Assembly (NCBI GenBank): GCA_029582265.1
Contig: CM055820.1
Location: forward strand, 14,435,695-14,499,694
Length of the DNA: 64,000 nt
From: Zoroaster sp. YZ-2022
Taxonomy: Eukaryota; Echinodermata; Asteroidea; Forcipulatida; Zoroasteridae
Direction of reading: 5' to 3'
This document shows, one piece after another, positions 12,262 through 22,143 of this stretch. Below the pieces are notes generated by a model. The model searched no databases and was not told where the DNA came from. It worked only from the letters and a program-made list of their open reading frames with translations. A program made the translations under genes and the position numbers. Position 1 is the first letter of the stretch, and each line of letters starts with the position of its first letter.

Positions 12262-12631
12262 ATTACAAGCAGAGATGTTTAATACCCAGCTAGTCGCCAG
12301 CATACAGACATATATGTCTATTATGTATGCGTAGGATCTTGAGAAGGATGACAGCACTACAGAGAACTCACTCTATTGGCAGCCTCACGTCAGCACTAAT
12401 CAATAAAAATCTTTCACCCTGGTCAAACACCCATGGCCTTGCAATCAAAGACAGGAAGATTTCTTTTAGTTTCTCCTACTGGTACAACACTCCCGAGTAA
12501 ATGCAGCCTGGGTCACCAAAGGCTATCTTATAATATGTAAAATAGAATGCACACCTTCATGTACATGTACCATAGGTAAATAGTACTTAGTACATGCAAT
12601 GGTTGATGAACTGGTTTCATTTGTAAGTTGG

Positions 12632-12990
12632 GCTGTTATGGTCGAGCTGATTAGTCCACTGGACTTGTGTTAGAAACCTGGCCACAACTGTGATACTTGT
12701 ATCCTTGAGCAAGACACTTTACTGTAATTGCTTCTCTTCACCCAGGAGTATAAATGAGTACATGTACATGTACCTGTGAGGGTAGATATAGTAATGGTGT
12801 TTGATTAGCCCTGTAGTGCCAAAACAGTTGCACAAAACAGGTTGTATACTCTCCAGGGAGCTGAGAAAGATTACAGGAATGATATTTTGTCCCAGGGACC
12901 AGGAGAAATAATGTAAAGTGCTCTGGGACATTATGTGAAATGCACTATGTACATGTAAGAATGAAATATTAATATTTTTATTATTGACAG
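12632..12990 (+). mobile_element. Degraded tRNA-derived SINE
   Basis: This copy matches the better-preserved one at 51845-52226 in order: TATGGTCGAG, CTTGAGCAAGACACTTTAC, TTGCTTCTCT, CACCCAGG, CCTGTGAGGG, GTGTTTGATTA, CCAGGGAGCTGAGA and CAGGAATGAT. Its B box has been lost. The 3' end decays into an ATTTTTATTATTG tail. A TACATG run has been inserted near 12757-12771. Confidence 0.85.
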
Positions 12991-13620
12991 TACATGAACT
13001 GTATTGATAAATTGATAAATTACTAAAGTACATGTGCTTGTCATCCATACTTTTATCATGCCAGAGTTTCTAATGACAGAGTTACTACGTATATATTATA
13101 TTTTAAAAATGCAGTGTATTTTAATACTTTAATTGAGCTTCTTTCAACATGCAACCTGTGGGCTGAATAATTTAACATTTCCAACAATTTGTATATGTTT
13201 TATTGAAATATGACATTCTGCAATCGTCTTGAATTTCATGAATTTAATTAATTTCAAACAAATCCAAGAGCTATGAGTGATATGTAATATCTTTATAACT
13301 CCTCGTAAATCCATCTACAGACTATGATGAGGATCGTCACTGAACTTGATGGTCTTATTTTAGGTGCCAAGATGGTGAAAGACTTCATGTATGTTGTATT
13401 TTATTACATGCTTAATATTCCATACTGATCAGTATTCATATTGTCAAATAGCATATTTACAGAGTGTCGGGTAACATGTCTTGCAGCTCTGTGTAAACAT
13501 TGTTCAAAGCTAGTTGTAATGCCAGCAATTACATGTGGACACATGTAGATGATGCTGGCTGCAACAGATGAAATTACATGACATGTTTATGTGATTGTGA
13601 CCAATAATCATGTATTATGT

Positions 13621-14071
13621 ATATGACATAAAACACAATAAAGGGGGCCACTTTGCATCCGTCACGTTAGCAGTTTTTCCAATGATTGTTATTTATTTTA
13701 GTACCTGAAACCGACCAAAAAGTGTTTCAACATGTGAATGGACATGCAGGCTTATACTAGAACTAATTTGAGTTGATTTATTTTATTTTTTTATTTTTTT
13801 ATTAATTTTTTTACCCTCAAATTTCCATAAAAATTGGACGGAAAAAGTTACCTCACTTTTCCGTCCATTTGTTGATGGAAATTTTAGGGTAATTAAAAAA
13901 ATAATAGTAATAATCAACTCAAATTATCTTTAGGATAAGCATGCATGTCTATTCAAATGTTGAAATTCTTTTTTGGTGGTTTCAGATATTAAAAAAAAAA
14001 TTACAACCATTAGAAAAACTGCTAACGTGACGGTAGGAAAGTGGCCCCCTTTATTGTGTTTTATGTCATAT
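13621..14071. repeat. 451-bp foldback (long inverted repeat)
   Basis: Arms of about 210 bp pair from ATATGACATAAAACACAATA at 13621 to its complement ending at 14071. They include AAAGGGGGCCACTTT and CGTCACGTTAGCAGTTTTTC in both arms. The centre (about 13836-13866) is itself a GGACGGAAAA hairpin. Identity is roughly 85-90 percent by eye. It could be a foldback-type MITE. No flanking duplication was found because pairing continues to the edges. Confidence 0.85.
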
Positions 14072-14413
14072 GACATCATTTGTTTACAAAAAGAGCGCCC
14101 TCTATCTAACTGTGGCAGGCAAAAGCTGTACTGTTGTCAATGGCTGGCACCAAAATAATTTTTACTGTCAAAATGCAAACAGATTATTTTTCTTATTATT
14201 AAAATCCATTGTATTTGTATGAATTACTGTGTTGAGGCATGGGTTGGTACATGTATGTCATTGTACTGTTTCTGCATAATGAAATACAAAAGAACATACT
14301 TAAGTCTCACTTCAAACTATTTGTTTTCCTTTTCAAAAGTAACTTATCAATGTTCCAATGAAAACAAAAAAATAAGGATAAATTTATGGTAAAACACAGG
14401 CAATATGTACATC

Positions 14414-14621
14414 TTAAAAGGGACAATATCGTCACGATCAGAGTAGACTTTCAACGGGGCATGGAATCGGTGTCCTAGTTTAAAATGAACACAGTGACTG
14501 AAAATTACTGGCTCATTTATGTGGCAGTGACAGTAATATGACCTTATCATGATGAGTTTTATTTTCTGTTACTGAGTTAATCTAAAACTAGCACTCCGAT
14601 TCCATGCCCATGCCCCTTTAA
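14414..14621 (+). mobile_element. Kolobok/T2-type MITE, copy 1
   Basis: The element is bounded by TTAA on both sides with (TTAA)AAGGGACAATATCG at the left and GCCCCTTTAA at the right. Inverted halves share GCATGGAATCGG and ACTGAAAATTA motifs. TTAAAGG termini with a TTAA target are typical of T2/Kolobok MITEs described in frogs. The assignment rests on termini only. Confidence 0.75.
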
Positions 14622-14995
14622 CTGGGGCACGATGTGTCGGATGTTTCATAAATTTTGAGTTCAATTTGGATGCTCTATATGCAATATATATGAAGGTCTT
14701 TTTTTTGTTAGATGTTGCAGATTATCAACCCAAGGCAGTGACGTAATTCACACCCAAAGGTGTCAGACATACCTAGTTTCACCATGCCATTTATTATATC
14801 TGATATTCATGGTCATGCTATTATTATTTCAAATCCTACTCTTGATAGCAACTTGAATTTATAAAGAATTGTGTTTTACATAATTTAGCATGATGAGGTT
14901 CGCATTATGTACATATAGAATCTTACATGAGTTTGACACATTTTATATACAGTTATTCTGTGTGAACTTGGCAAGTCATGCATCATTCCTTCTTG

Positions 14996-15050
14996 TAATT
15001 TATGTGACAGAATCTGTAATTTTAAAGGTGACAGAATCTGTAATTTTAAA
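14996..15050. repeat. 25-bp tandem duplication
   Basis: GTGACAGAATCTGTAATTTT AAAGG is present twice in direct succession. It is a simple local duplication with no coding meaning. Confidence 0.85.
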
Positions 15051-15242
15051 GGCAACATCCATCTTCAAAATAACCAAATTATTACCTTAAGGCTTCCATA
15101 TAATTGATGCCAAGTAGAAATCAATAACGCCAACAATCATCCCGATAAATTATTGTGTCAGAAAGTTTCAATTGATTGCCATTGTGGGGCTAATTTGCAA
15201 GCTAAATGTTATAAATTTAAATAATGGATTTCAGGTAAGTAA

Positions 15243-15365
15243 TGACTGTTTGTGGTGACACCATATTGAAATACTTTGAGTAGTAAATAGTTCTGAAAAG
15301 AAGGAGTTGGTTACAACTCAACGCTTTGATCAGTATGCTCTGATCATCTTCAGGAGAATTTTGGG
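15243..15365 (+). repeat. Penelope-like terminal fragment
   Basis: The order is GTTTGTGGTGACACCAT, GAGTAGTAAATAGTTCTGAA, GGTTACAACTCAACG and TTGATCAGTATGCTCTGATC, then ATCTTCAGGAG. On the minus strand this reads CTGAAGA, a self-pairing TGATCAG ... CTGATCA segment, then AAGC (GAAAC in the copy at 57815-57905). That arrangement resembles the hammerhead-like core found in Penelope-like elements. No reverse transcriptase is attached. Confidence 0.5.
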
Positions 15366-15495
15366 GCTTTCAGGTAGAAAACTATTTTGCGTACAGCTGT
15401 ATTAAATTTCACAATTATATCATAAAATTGTTAACTAATTCAACTTAAAATTTCACCCATTAATTTCTATACGCATTTCTTGATCTTCAAGTATA

Positions 15496-16448
15496 ACTAG
15501 AGCTTAAGTGTTTGTTAGAACAAACACACAGTGTTCGTGTGAACTTCCAGTTCAATCAAATCATCATCGGTCAATATCATGTTTTGCAAAGGTGTATCAT
15601 CTTTTATAATAACAATATTAATTTCACATTCAAAAGACATATCAATTTTGTGTTAGAATGTGTTGAATTTGAACTTCCTGTTTAGACCGGAAGTAAAGGT
15701 CAGATCAGGTGATTTGAAAGTCATGTATATGATCTCCTCATGATCATGAAAAAATAACATTAGTACCTGCTTTGGTTCAATTTCTGAGATTTGAAAATAA
15801 TCCCTTTTTAAAACTGCCGCTAGGGGGTGCTCAAACATTTTTCTTTTTAAGATGAGATGTCACTTTATTCACAGAAGACATACATTGTATTCAAATTCTT
15901 ATGGTTTTTCAGATAGAAAATTATTATTTTTCTAAACCTGTCGCCAGAGGGTGCTGTGACAGGTGATGACATCATCAGTCACATTTTTTAAAAGGTCATA
16001 TGTCAATAGTAATTTCGTCCACTGAAAGCATGTCCAAATACCATATCATGGACCCTATAAAAGTGCTTCAAAATATTTTTTCACTTAAACTTCCAGTTTC
16101 GACCAAAAGAAGAGGTCAGATTGGGTCATGTCTGTGTACGAAATGTCACATAATTCAAAGATTGTGTAAATATCTTTTGTGGTTCATGAGATATGATTTT
16201 TTGAAATATTAAAATTGGATTTTAGTGTATTTCGATATCTGATGACGTCACCATGACGTCTCAACTTTACCTGAAACTATATATGTATAATGTCATAACT
16301 TTATTGATAACTACATTTTATGGTCTAAGTATGTGTCAAGTTTGAAGGATCTGTGAACTTTGGAACTATGTTGTTTCATCGAGAAGAAGAAAAAAATAAA
16401 ATAAAATAAAATTTCAAAGAGGTGTTCGCGCTGTCACACGAACACCTA
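15496..16448 (+). mobile_element. Hairpin-ended repeat G, most complete copy
   Basis: The left end is a hairpin (GTGTTTGTT-AG-AACAAACAC, 15509-15528). The right end is a hairpin (AGGTGTTCG ... CGAACACCT, 16419-16446) after an A-rich run. Inside, a degenerate unit recurs: a CTTCC ... GGAAG or related dyad, AGGTCA, and a 'cgccagagggtgct'-type segment. Other copies are at 24414-24927 (minus), 32640-32960 (plus), 41729-42000 (minus) and 47225-47690 (minus). I see no protein frame. The architecture (hairpins plus internal tandem units) recalls Helitron-related or 'pearl'-type elements, but no diagnostic end is proven. Confidence 0.7.
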
Positions 16449-16939
16449 ATTACTGTACACGTTTATCAAGAGTGTCATTTTGGCTGGAGAACTGGGAGAC
16501 AAAAGTGACAATGTACTTCATTTTTACCAGCATAATAATCACATTTGTACACATGTATGCAATAAATGGTTACATGTGAAGGCAACCTATGTACATGTAC
16601 ATGTATGTACATAGTAGAAGTACGTTGTAATAGTAATAAACCACTGCAAGTACATGTTTTTGTGCACGGTACACATTCACAACTATTTCAACAAAGACCC
16701 TAGTTATGAAAATAACAACCCATTATCAAAAATGAACACAGCCAATCTTACCATACAAAAAGCACACATGGTGGTTTGTGTACTCTAGTCTGTGAAATGT
16801 GTGGCATAGTTTTAGTGTGAGGGTTTTTTTTTCACAAGACATTTGTGATTGTAACCTACATTACAGACCTTGGTAAAACCAGACCAACCAACTCATGGAC
16901 AATGTACAGATTGTACATGTACATAAATGATTCAATTTA

Positions 16940-17177
16940 TTAACCCTACCCACCCCATATCCATCAAAATCCTCAAAGGGGCACTTTTTTTGGAAAAATT
17001 CAGCACTGTTGGAAACTGGTACTTTCACCTCTTCAAATGGGGCAAAATTACTACCTGGCAATGCTGAATATGAAAGATCAATGAAAATGCATGGTGCATT
17101 TTGAAGATAAGGGCATGTTTCCAAAAGTGCACCGATGGATTTTGGAGGATTCAGGAAGGTACCTAGCCAGAATACTG
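16940..17177 (-). mobile_element. TTAACCCT-ended element, truncated copy
   Basis: This begins TTAACCCTACCCACCCCATA and matches, in reverse, the complete copy at 36136-36405 through GATTTTGGAGGATTCAGGAA and CCTAGCCAGAATAC. The far end is lost near 17177. TTAA plus CCCT is the piggyBac-like terminal signature. There is no coding capacity. Confidence 0.75.
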
Positions 17178-17241
17178 CTCCTGACAGTATGTTGTTCTTT
17201 GGTAAGCTTTATCAGTTAACATATCCATGCTCAAGCTTTGC

Positions 17242-17497
17242 CAGGGATATTGTGAGAAAGTGAAAAAGTACATAGGAAAATTGTTTGCCATTATCATTAG
17301 GCATATACATACTAGCCTATAGTGGTTTACCTCTTTAGCCATGTAGAGCAAGGAAATTTAACTGTTTTTTATCTTGGTATTTACAATAAAATGGAAAGTT
17401 TCCATGGTCTGAAGTTAGTCAGAACCCGGTTTCATGGTAGGATTTTCAAAATCAAAAGGTAGGATTTCCTACAAAAGTAGGAAGAATATCATACCTG
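17242..17497. mobile_element. 256-bp relative of the hAT-type MITE at 6628
   Basis: It runs from CAGGGATATTGTGAGAAAG to AGAATATCATACCTG. The internal sequence closely matches 6628-6863 (GTTTGCCATTATCATTAGGC, AGTCAGAACCCGGTTTCATG). The mirrored GTAGGATTTCCTAC motif near the right end is duplicated. I cannot identify an 8-bp duplication here. Confidence 0.8.
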
Positions 17498-17841
17498 ATT
17501 TGCAGCTTCATTTCTCAATTATCACTTAACCGTTGAACTAAAACATTTCCTGATGTAACCATTGACATTTCTGTGCCTTCTCCCCCCCCCAAAAAAAAAA
17601 AAAAAAAATCATCCAAAATTTCTGGTTGTATTAAATTAAAAACAAATTATCAGTTGAACTTTCTGGAAATTGTGAGATAATAATAGTGGACCCACTGGTC
17701 ACATTGTGGAAATGGAAGGTTCCAATTTTTTATTTTATTTATTTTTTTTTATTTATTTTATTTATTTTTTTTATTTATAAATTTCCATGTTAGAATACAT
17801 TGCGGAATGAAATGTCTGACTGCAATTTTATTATTTTCTAG

Positions 17842-18163
17842 TTAACCCTCCTATGTACAGTGCAGTTTGCCATAGAATTGTCAGACCTTTCAAAACCTTT
17901 CAAGTTTGCTGTACTGAAGGGTTTTGAAAGGTGAGAAAACTGTCTGACAAAAGGGACCTATGAAAGGTTTCGAAAGGTGTAACAACTCTCTGAACAAACT
18001 GGTGTTGAAATGTTTCAATACCTTTCAAAGGGTATTGAAAGGTGTGGTTGTTCAGTAGCAACAAATTCTGGAGGGTTTTAAAGGGTTCATAATTATTGAT
18101 AGCCATTTTGGCCCGTAAGCAGATTTTGAAAGGTTTTGAAAGGTCAAACCATAGGAGGGTTAA
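17842..18163. mobile_element. TTAACCCTCCTA element with GGTTTTGAAAGG modules
   Basis: TTAACCCTCCTATG at the left and CATAGGAGGGTTAA at the right are perfect inverted ends with TTAA targets. The interior is almost wholly made of about ten variants of GGTTTTGAAAGGT or its complement. The ends suit a piggyBac-like MITE. The modular interior is unusual. Confidence 0.85.
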
Positions 18164-18171
18164 TAACATAA

Positions 18172-18310
18172 GGCCAAAAAAATTCTCCGGTTTCTGGTAT
18201 AAGATCGGCTTCAAAATCAGTGCTGTGACGTACTTTTTTTTGGGGGGGGGGGTACCTTATTTTTTTTTTGTCAAGTAACTAAAGACGTTATACATGTATA
18301 CGCAGTTATT
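18172..18310 (+). repeat. Dispersed repeat shared with 54227-54300
   Basis: Both loci carry AGGCCAAAAAA, TCTCC(C)GGTTTCTGGT, CGG(TT)GGCTTCAAAATC and a following GTG..GACG. Here a G-run and T-runs have expanded (18230-18270). The family is not identified. Confidence 0.65.
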
Positions 18311-18790
18311 GGAACCAGACCAAATTTCCTATACGCATGGTTGCTTAGAGAGGCCTCACAAATCGAGCAAACGTTCATACCCCTATGTTAAAAAGTTGTT
18401 TAAAATCCAGCAATTTTGGTTGTTTTTATAGCACAAAAAAAATACTAATAACAAAACAAAAAACAAAAAATGCTGACACGCTTGGAGACCAGAAAGAAAC
18501 CAGAGACTTTTTTTTAGCCAAACATAATGAGCTGTTTTTTTCACGGGTCACCTGTTTACAATAATATATGTATAACTTGCAGCAAGACACAGCAGATTTA
18601 CAGTTGACCAATGGCTTATTATAGTTTCCCTTTAAAACAAACATGAACTTGATCCTGGTAAAATGTAATTTTGAAAATAAATTAAATACATGTATGGACA
18701 TCAGTTGACCTTCACACCCAAGGAGACGATCAATCAAATTGACATGGTGCAGATCTGTCTATTTTCCTATCTTTGTTTACACAAACATAC
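18311..18790. other. No gene seen
   Basis: AT-rich DNA without terminal repeats or protein-like frames. Confidence 0.45.
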
Positions 18791-18843
18791 TTGTTATACC
18801 ATGGTCTTAGATTGTGTAATTTCATTGGTCGAAAGCCTGTCAC

Positions 18844-19266
18844 ATGACAAATCACAAATCTTCATGTTACCCTCGTGACGTCACTCAAAAAGTGATGTTC
18901 ACCTCTGACGTCACTCAAAAAGTGATGTTCACCTCTCAAGAGTGGTACATCACCCTGATCGTCCCCGGGAGTATCATCCCCATATATCTTTCACAAGTGC
19001 TACTTTTGATTGCAAGAAGTGAAAACAGCGACCGAGGTTGTTATATTGCTGGTACTCCGCAGAACACGCTATATTTCAATTTGATGCACTGTAGGGACCA
19101 GCTAAACAACTTGTCTGCTGTGTGTGAATTTGTTCGCTTCGACCATGCAGTACGAATAGTTCGCGAATACTGCAACGAAACGGGACGAGATGACAGCAAC
19201 TTCCAGACACTTCCAGTTACAGACTTAGACAGTTTACTGGAAGATTTCTTCGGTAACGTAATCTAA
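18844..19266 (+). pseudogene. 140-codon frame, possible tyrosine-recombinase (Crypton/DUF3504-like) N-terminal exon
   Basis: The frame is open from ATG at 18844 to TAA at 19266. Residues 1-35 are an artefact of the duplicated CRE segment (DVTQKVMFTS twice). The latter part (about residues 95-138, with FDHAVRIVREYCNETGRDD and DLDSLLEDFFGNV) has the look of the N-terminal helical region of Crypton-derived proteins, where a short helix, a gap, then 'LD..L..F...VR' is usual. The recombinase catalytic domain is absent. The frame ends at GGTAACG, which could be a splice donor, inside the element's right terminal repeat. A plausible true start is the Met at residue 81. This is pattern recognition only, and chance similarity is possible. 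Confidence 0.4.
18876..18913. promoter_or_regulatory. Two perfect CRE sites 30 bp apart
   Basis: TGACGTCA occurs at 18876-18883 and 18906-18913 as part of a 30-bp direct duplication. This is the consensus for CREB/ATF binding. The exact three-helical-turn spacing and position upstream of the open frame suggest the element's own promoter. Confidence 0.6.
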
Positions 19267-19283
19267 TACCATGGTATAACAAA

Positions 19284-19421
19284 ATAATTGTTGCCTGGCG
19301 TGATGGTCCATGGGTTTTGTACACCTCGGGGCTGATGGCACCTCGGCTTCGCCTCGGGTGCCATCAGCCCCCTCGGGTGTACAAAACGCCATGGACCCCA
19401 TCACGTCAGGCAACAATTATT
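19284..19421. repeat. 138-bp CpG-rich hairpin
   Basis: Arms of about 65 bp pair from AATAATTGTTGCCTG at the left to CAGGCAACAATTATT at the right. They include GTTTTGTACACC and GGGCTGATGGCACCTCGG, around a GCTTCGC loop. The hairpin sits 1 bp after the preceding element. The inner GC-rich dyad looks like a foldback MITE core. Confidence 0.85.
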
Positions 19422-21416
19422 AAATGTATTTACATGTACATGTACATTGTAAGGTTTCCCAGGGATTATAAATTATACAATATGCATTGATCAACATGTT
19501 TATGGAGGAAATCATGACATATCACAAAATAATGTTTCCCTTTGAATTGCTATAAGGAAAAAATAAATCAATGCCAAATGAGAAAATGCATGCAAGCTGG
19601 GCAAAAAGCTACCTTCATGTATAGTACATGTATGTACAGTTGTGTACATGTACATGTACATCAATGTAGTTCATTGACTCACCAGAATAAGCAAGCTAGC
19701 ACCAATGATTCTTGGCTCGTAAAGTGACAATCAGATGCATAAATACGTTTTATGCATTTTGACTGTCAACATTTCCACGTAATGGGTACACCTAGGAGAA
19801 CAGATGTTCATGAGGGAAAAAGAAATGATGTCATGTGTATTCCTAAATTTTGTATTGGGAAAAAAAAAATTAATAAATAAATAAATAAAATAAAAATCGG
19901 GTTAGACAAACTTTTCCACTTTTACAAGGACTTTTACAATGATTTTGACTTTTGAAACAAGCATGAACTACATACATGTCTACAGACAAGGGTAATGCAA
20001 CCAGTTATATGTCATAGTTTCACGAGTCAGCTAATTCAATCCATGGCTGATACAAATGTTGCATAAACATGTGTATAAATGTTGCAAATAAACATTGCAA
20101 ATAAACATACACTGGTGAAACTTAAGATATCCTTACCTGAAACACAATTACATTAACAAGTTCATTTCAACAGTCTCTTAGTGATCCATACACTGATATA
20201 CATGCACATGTGTATTATAAGGACACTTGTAGGTGTAATTACTCCAGAGCAATGTATTATTTCAGTTGTAGAACACTCACAACACAAATGCCATAAACTG
20301 ATCAATGCTGGTGTTTATGACGCACTACACACATGAGGCATTTCCTCATACACCAAGTAGTGTCCCCATCAACGTACATCAGAGATGGTGTCATGGCCAC
20401 AATTTAACTTCACCCCACACAAAGACGTCATAACATACACATGTAGGATGCTCTGACCTACATATATTGATATTATTAGTTTCCTCCTTCATTCATAACA
20501 ACATGTACACTCATAATAGATTGATCCAGGGTCCGTTACACAAACGCTCAATCCATTATTATGCAAAGGAGGTTGAGGCCTACTAGGCATAATGTGTACA
20601 TATATACACGTGTGTTTATGGGAACATTGCCAAGTTCATGTTTTTAAATAAACCCCATTATGTTATTCCTACATGTAGAAAGAAGAGTTTATTTCTAATA
20701 ACCACCAGCAATAAGTTGTTATTCTAGATTGAAAATGTTCAAGGCGATGATGACAATTCTATTTGTTTTCTGTAATTATTCCAAAACAAGTCTAGTATAA
20801 ATATTCATTCTTTGTTCATCCCAACTCACTAAGGGATTAAAATCAAATCAACAATAAATTATACCATCAATCTGAAAGTAAATAAAAGAATGACTTTGAC
20901 ATGTACTGTTATTCAGAGTATAAACCAGGATTTGAAAATAGGGCATTCAAATTTGTTATTCTTTGAAAAAAAAGGTTGTCCAAATGTTTAAATTGCAATA
21001 CTTTTGCATTTGTTTTGTAAATAAAACAGGGTGTCCATTTAGCAAACAGGGAGTCCATAAGACAGGTACATGTATTGCTGGCTAATACTATTCTGTTATT
21101 ACACATGAACATTTCTACCTAAATACAGGCTCCATTGTACAATGTACTTGTTGGTAATAATCAGTTACTACTGTAGTATGCTAAATTATTCAATAATGCT
21201 TTTAATATTAATTATCCAATTATATCATTTTTATTTCACTGTGTCGCAATCAGGGTTGTAGCCATGCTGGTCAGCCTCAACCACCTATCTGTCCCGCCGA
21301 CCAGCATAAAATAAAATTTGAAGTCTCTCCGACCGGCACTGAGTTTGAATGCCTCATACTTAATATTTCATGATTTAATTGAATTTTTTCTTTTAAAACT
21401 ACAGTCCATTTATAAT
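19422..21416. other. No gene seen
   Basis: AT-rich sequence with TACATG runs at 19431-19448 and 19643-19662. No recognisable coding segment, terminal repeat or RNA gene. Confidence 0.45.
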
Positions 21417-21751
21417 TACTGTAAATTTATTTTTGCACTTTTCGCGTAACGATTAGACAGCGCGAATTTAAAAACACGCGAATTTATTACCCGCCGGATT
21501 GGTAAGTTACTAATATTTTCTTTGTTTACCTCTACCCCCGGCCCCGTAATGCATTGTGCATAGTGCCGATGCACGACTTCGGCACTATAATTAGGTCACC
21601 TTTTGAAGTGGTAAATACGTGTCAACCACATCGTGTGCATTGTACTACAAGTCAAATATTTACCGTGCGCGAAAGCAACAACCCGCGAATGTGTCGGTAG
21701 GGTGGCTGAGCGCGAAAAATTACTCGTGCAAAAATTACCAGTTTTACAGTA
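21417..21751. mobile_element. 335-bp MITE, TACTGTAAA ends
   Basis: The left end TACTGTAAATTTATTTTTGC and reversed right end TACTGTAAAACTGGTAATTT pair with small gaps and share TTTTTGCAC and TTTTCGCG inside. A TA target and TACTG ends would suit a Tc1/mariner-like MITE. The centre carries a GTGCCGATGCACGACTTCGG CAC dyad. Confidence 0.75.
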
Positions 21752-21991
21752 TTTATTTATGAGTTACATGGATGTTTCCCAGTGATTTTTATTCTGATCA
21801 CATTTTTTTTTCAAGTCTACACATTTCATGTGTCAATTTGCACAGATAGACGTCCATGCAAGCATGTAGTCAATACGACAAGTGCACCTTTACGAATGGC
21901 ATTATTATAATTTATTCAGGAATCCTCATTTTGATCGCTTTGATTGGACAGTATACCACACCCAAATATGGTACCACTGGTACTAGCAAGC

Positions 21992-22143
21992 GCAGAGCTG
22001 CCAACTCTTCCGGATTCTGCGGAAGACTTCGCGTATTTGACGGTAATTCACTTACTTAAAATATATGCATATATTTTAAGTAAATAAATTACCGTCAAAT
22101 ACGCAAAGTCTTCCGCAGAATCCGGAAGAGTTGGCAGCTCTGC
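21992..22143. repeat. 152-bp near-perfect palindrome, no spacer
   Basis: The two 76-base halves meet at ATGCAT (centre 22067/22068) and differ at only about three positions. Both halves carry GAGCTGCCAACTCTTCCGG, GGAAGACTT and TATTTGACGG. Such a spacer-free palindrome can extrude a cruciform and is normally unstable, so it is either recent or an assembly product. Confidence 0.95.

Larger units (their letters stand above)
18791..19282 (+). mobile_element. 492-bp element with TTGTTATACCATGGT ends and a gene fragment
   Basis: The ends TTGTTATACCATGGTCTTA (18791-18809) and, reversed, TTGTTATACCATGGTATTA (19264-19282) match at 18 of 19 positions. Each end is itself nearly palindromic. Inside are promoter-like CRE sites and an open frame that runs to the right end. 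This looks like a short internally deleted transposon that kept its promoter and a first exon. The superfamily is unclear. Confidence 0.7.
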
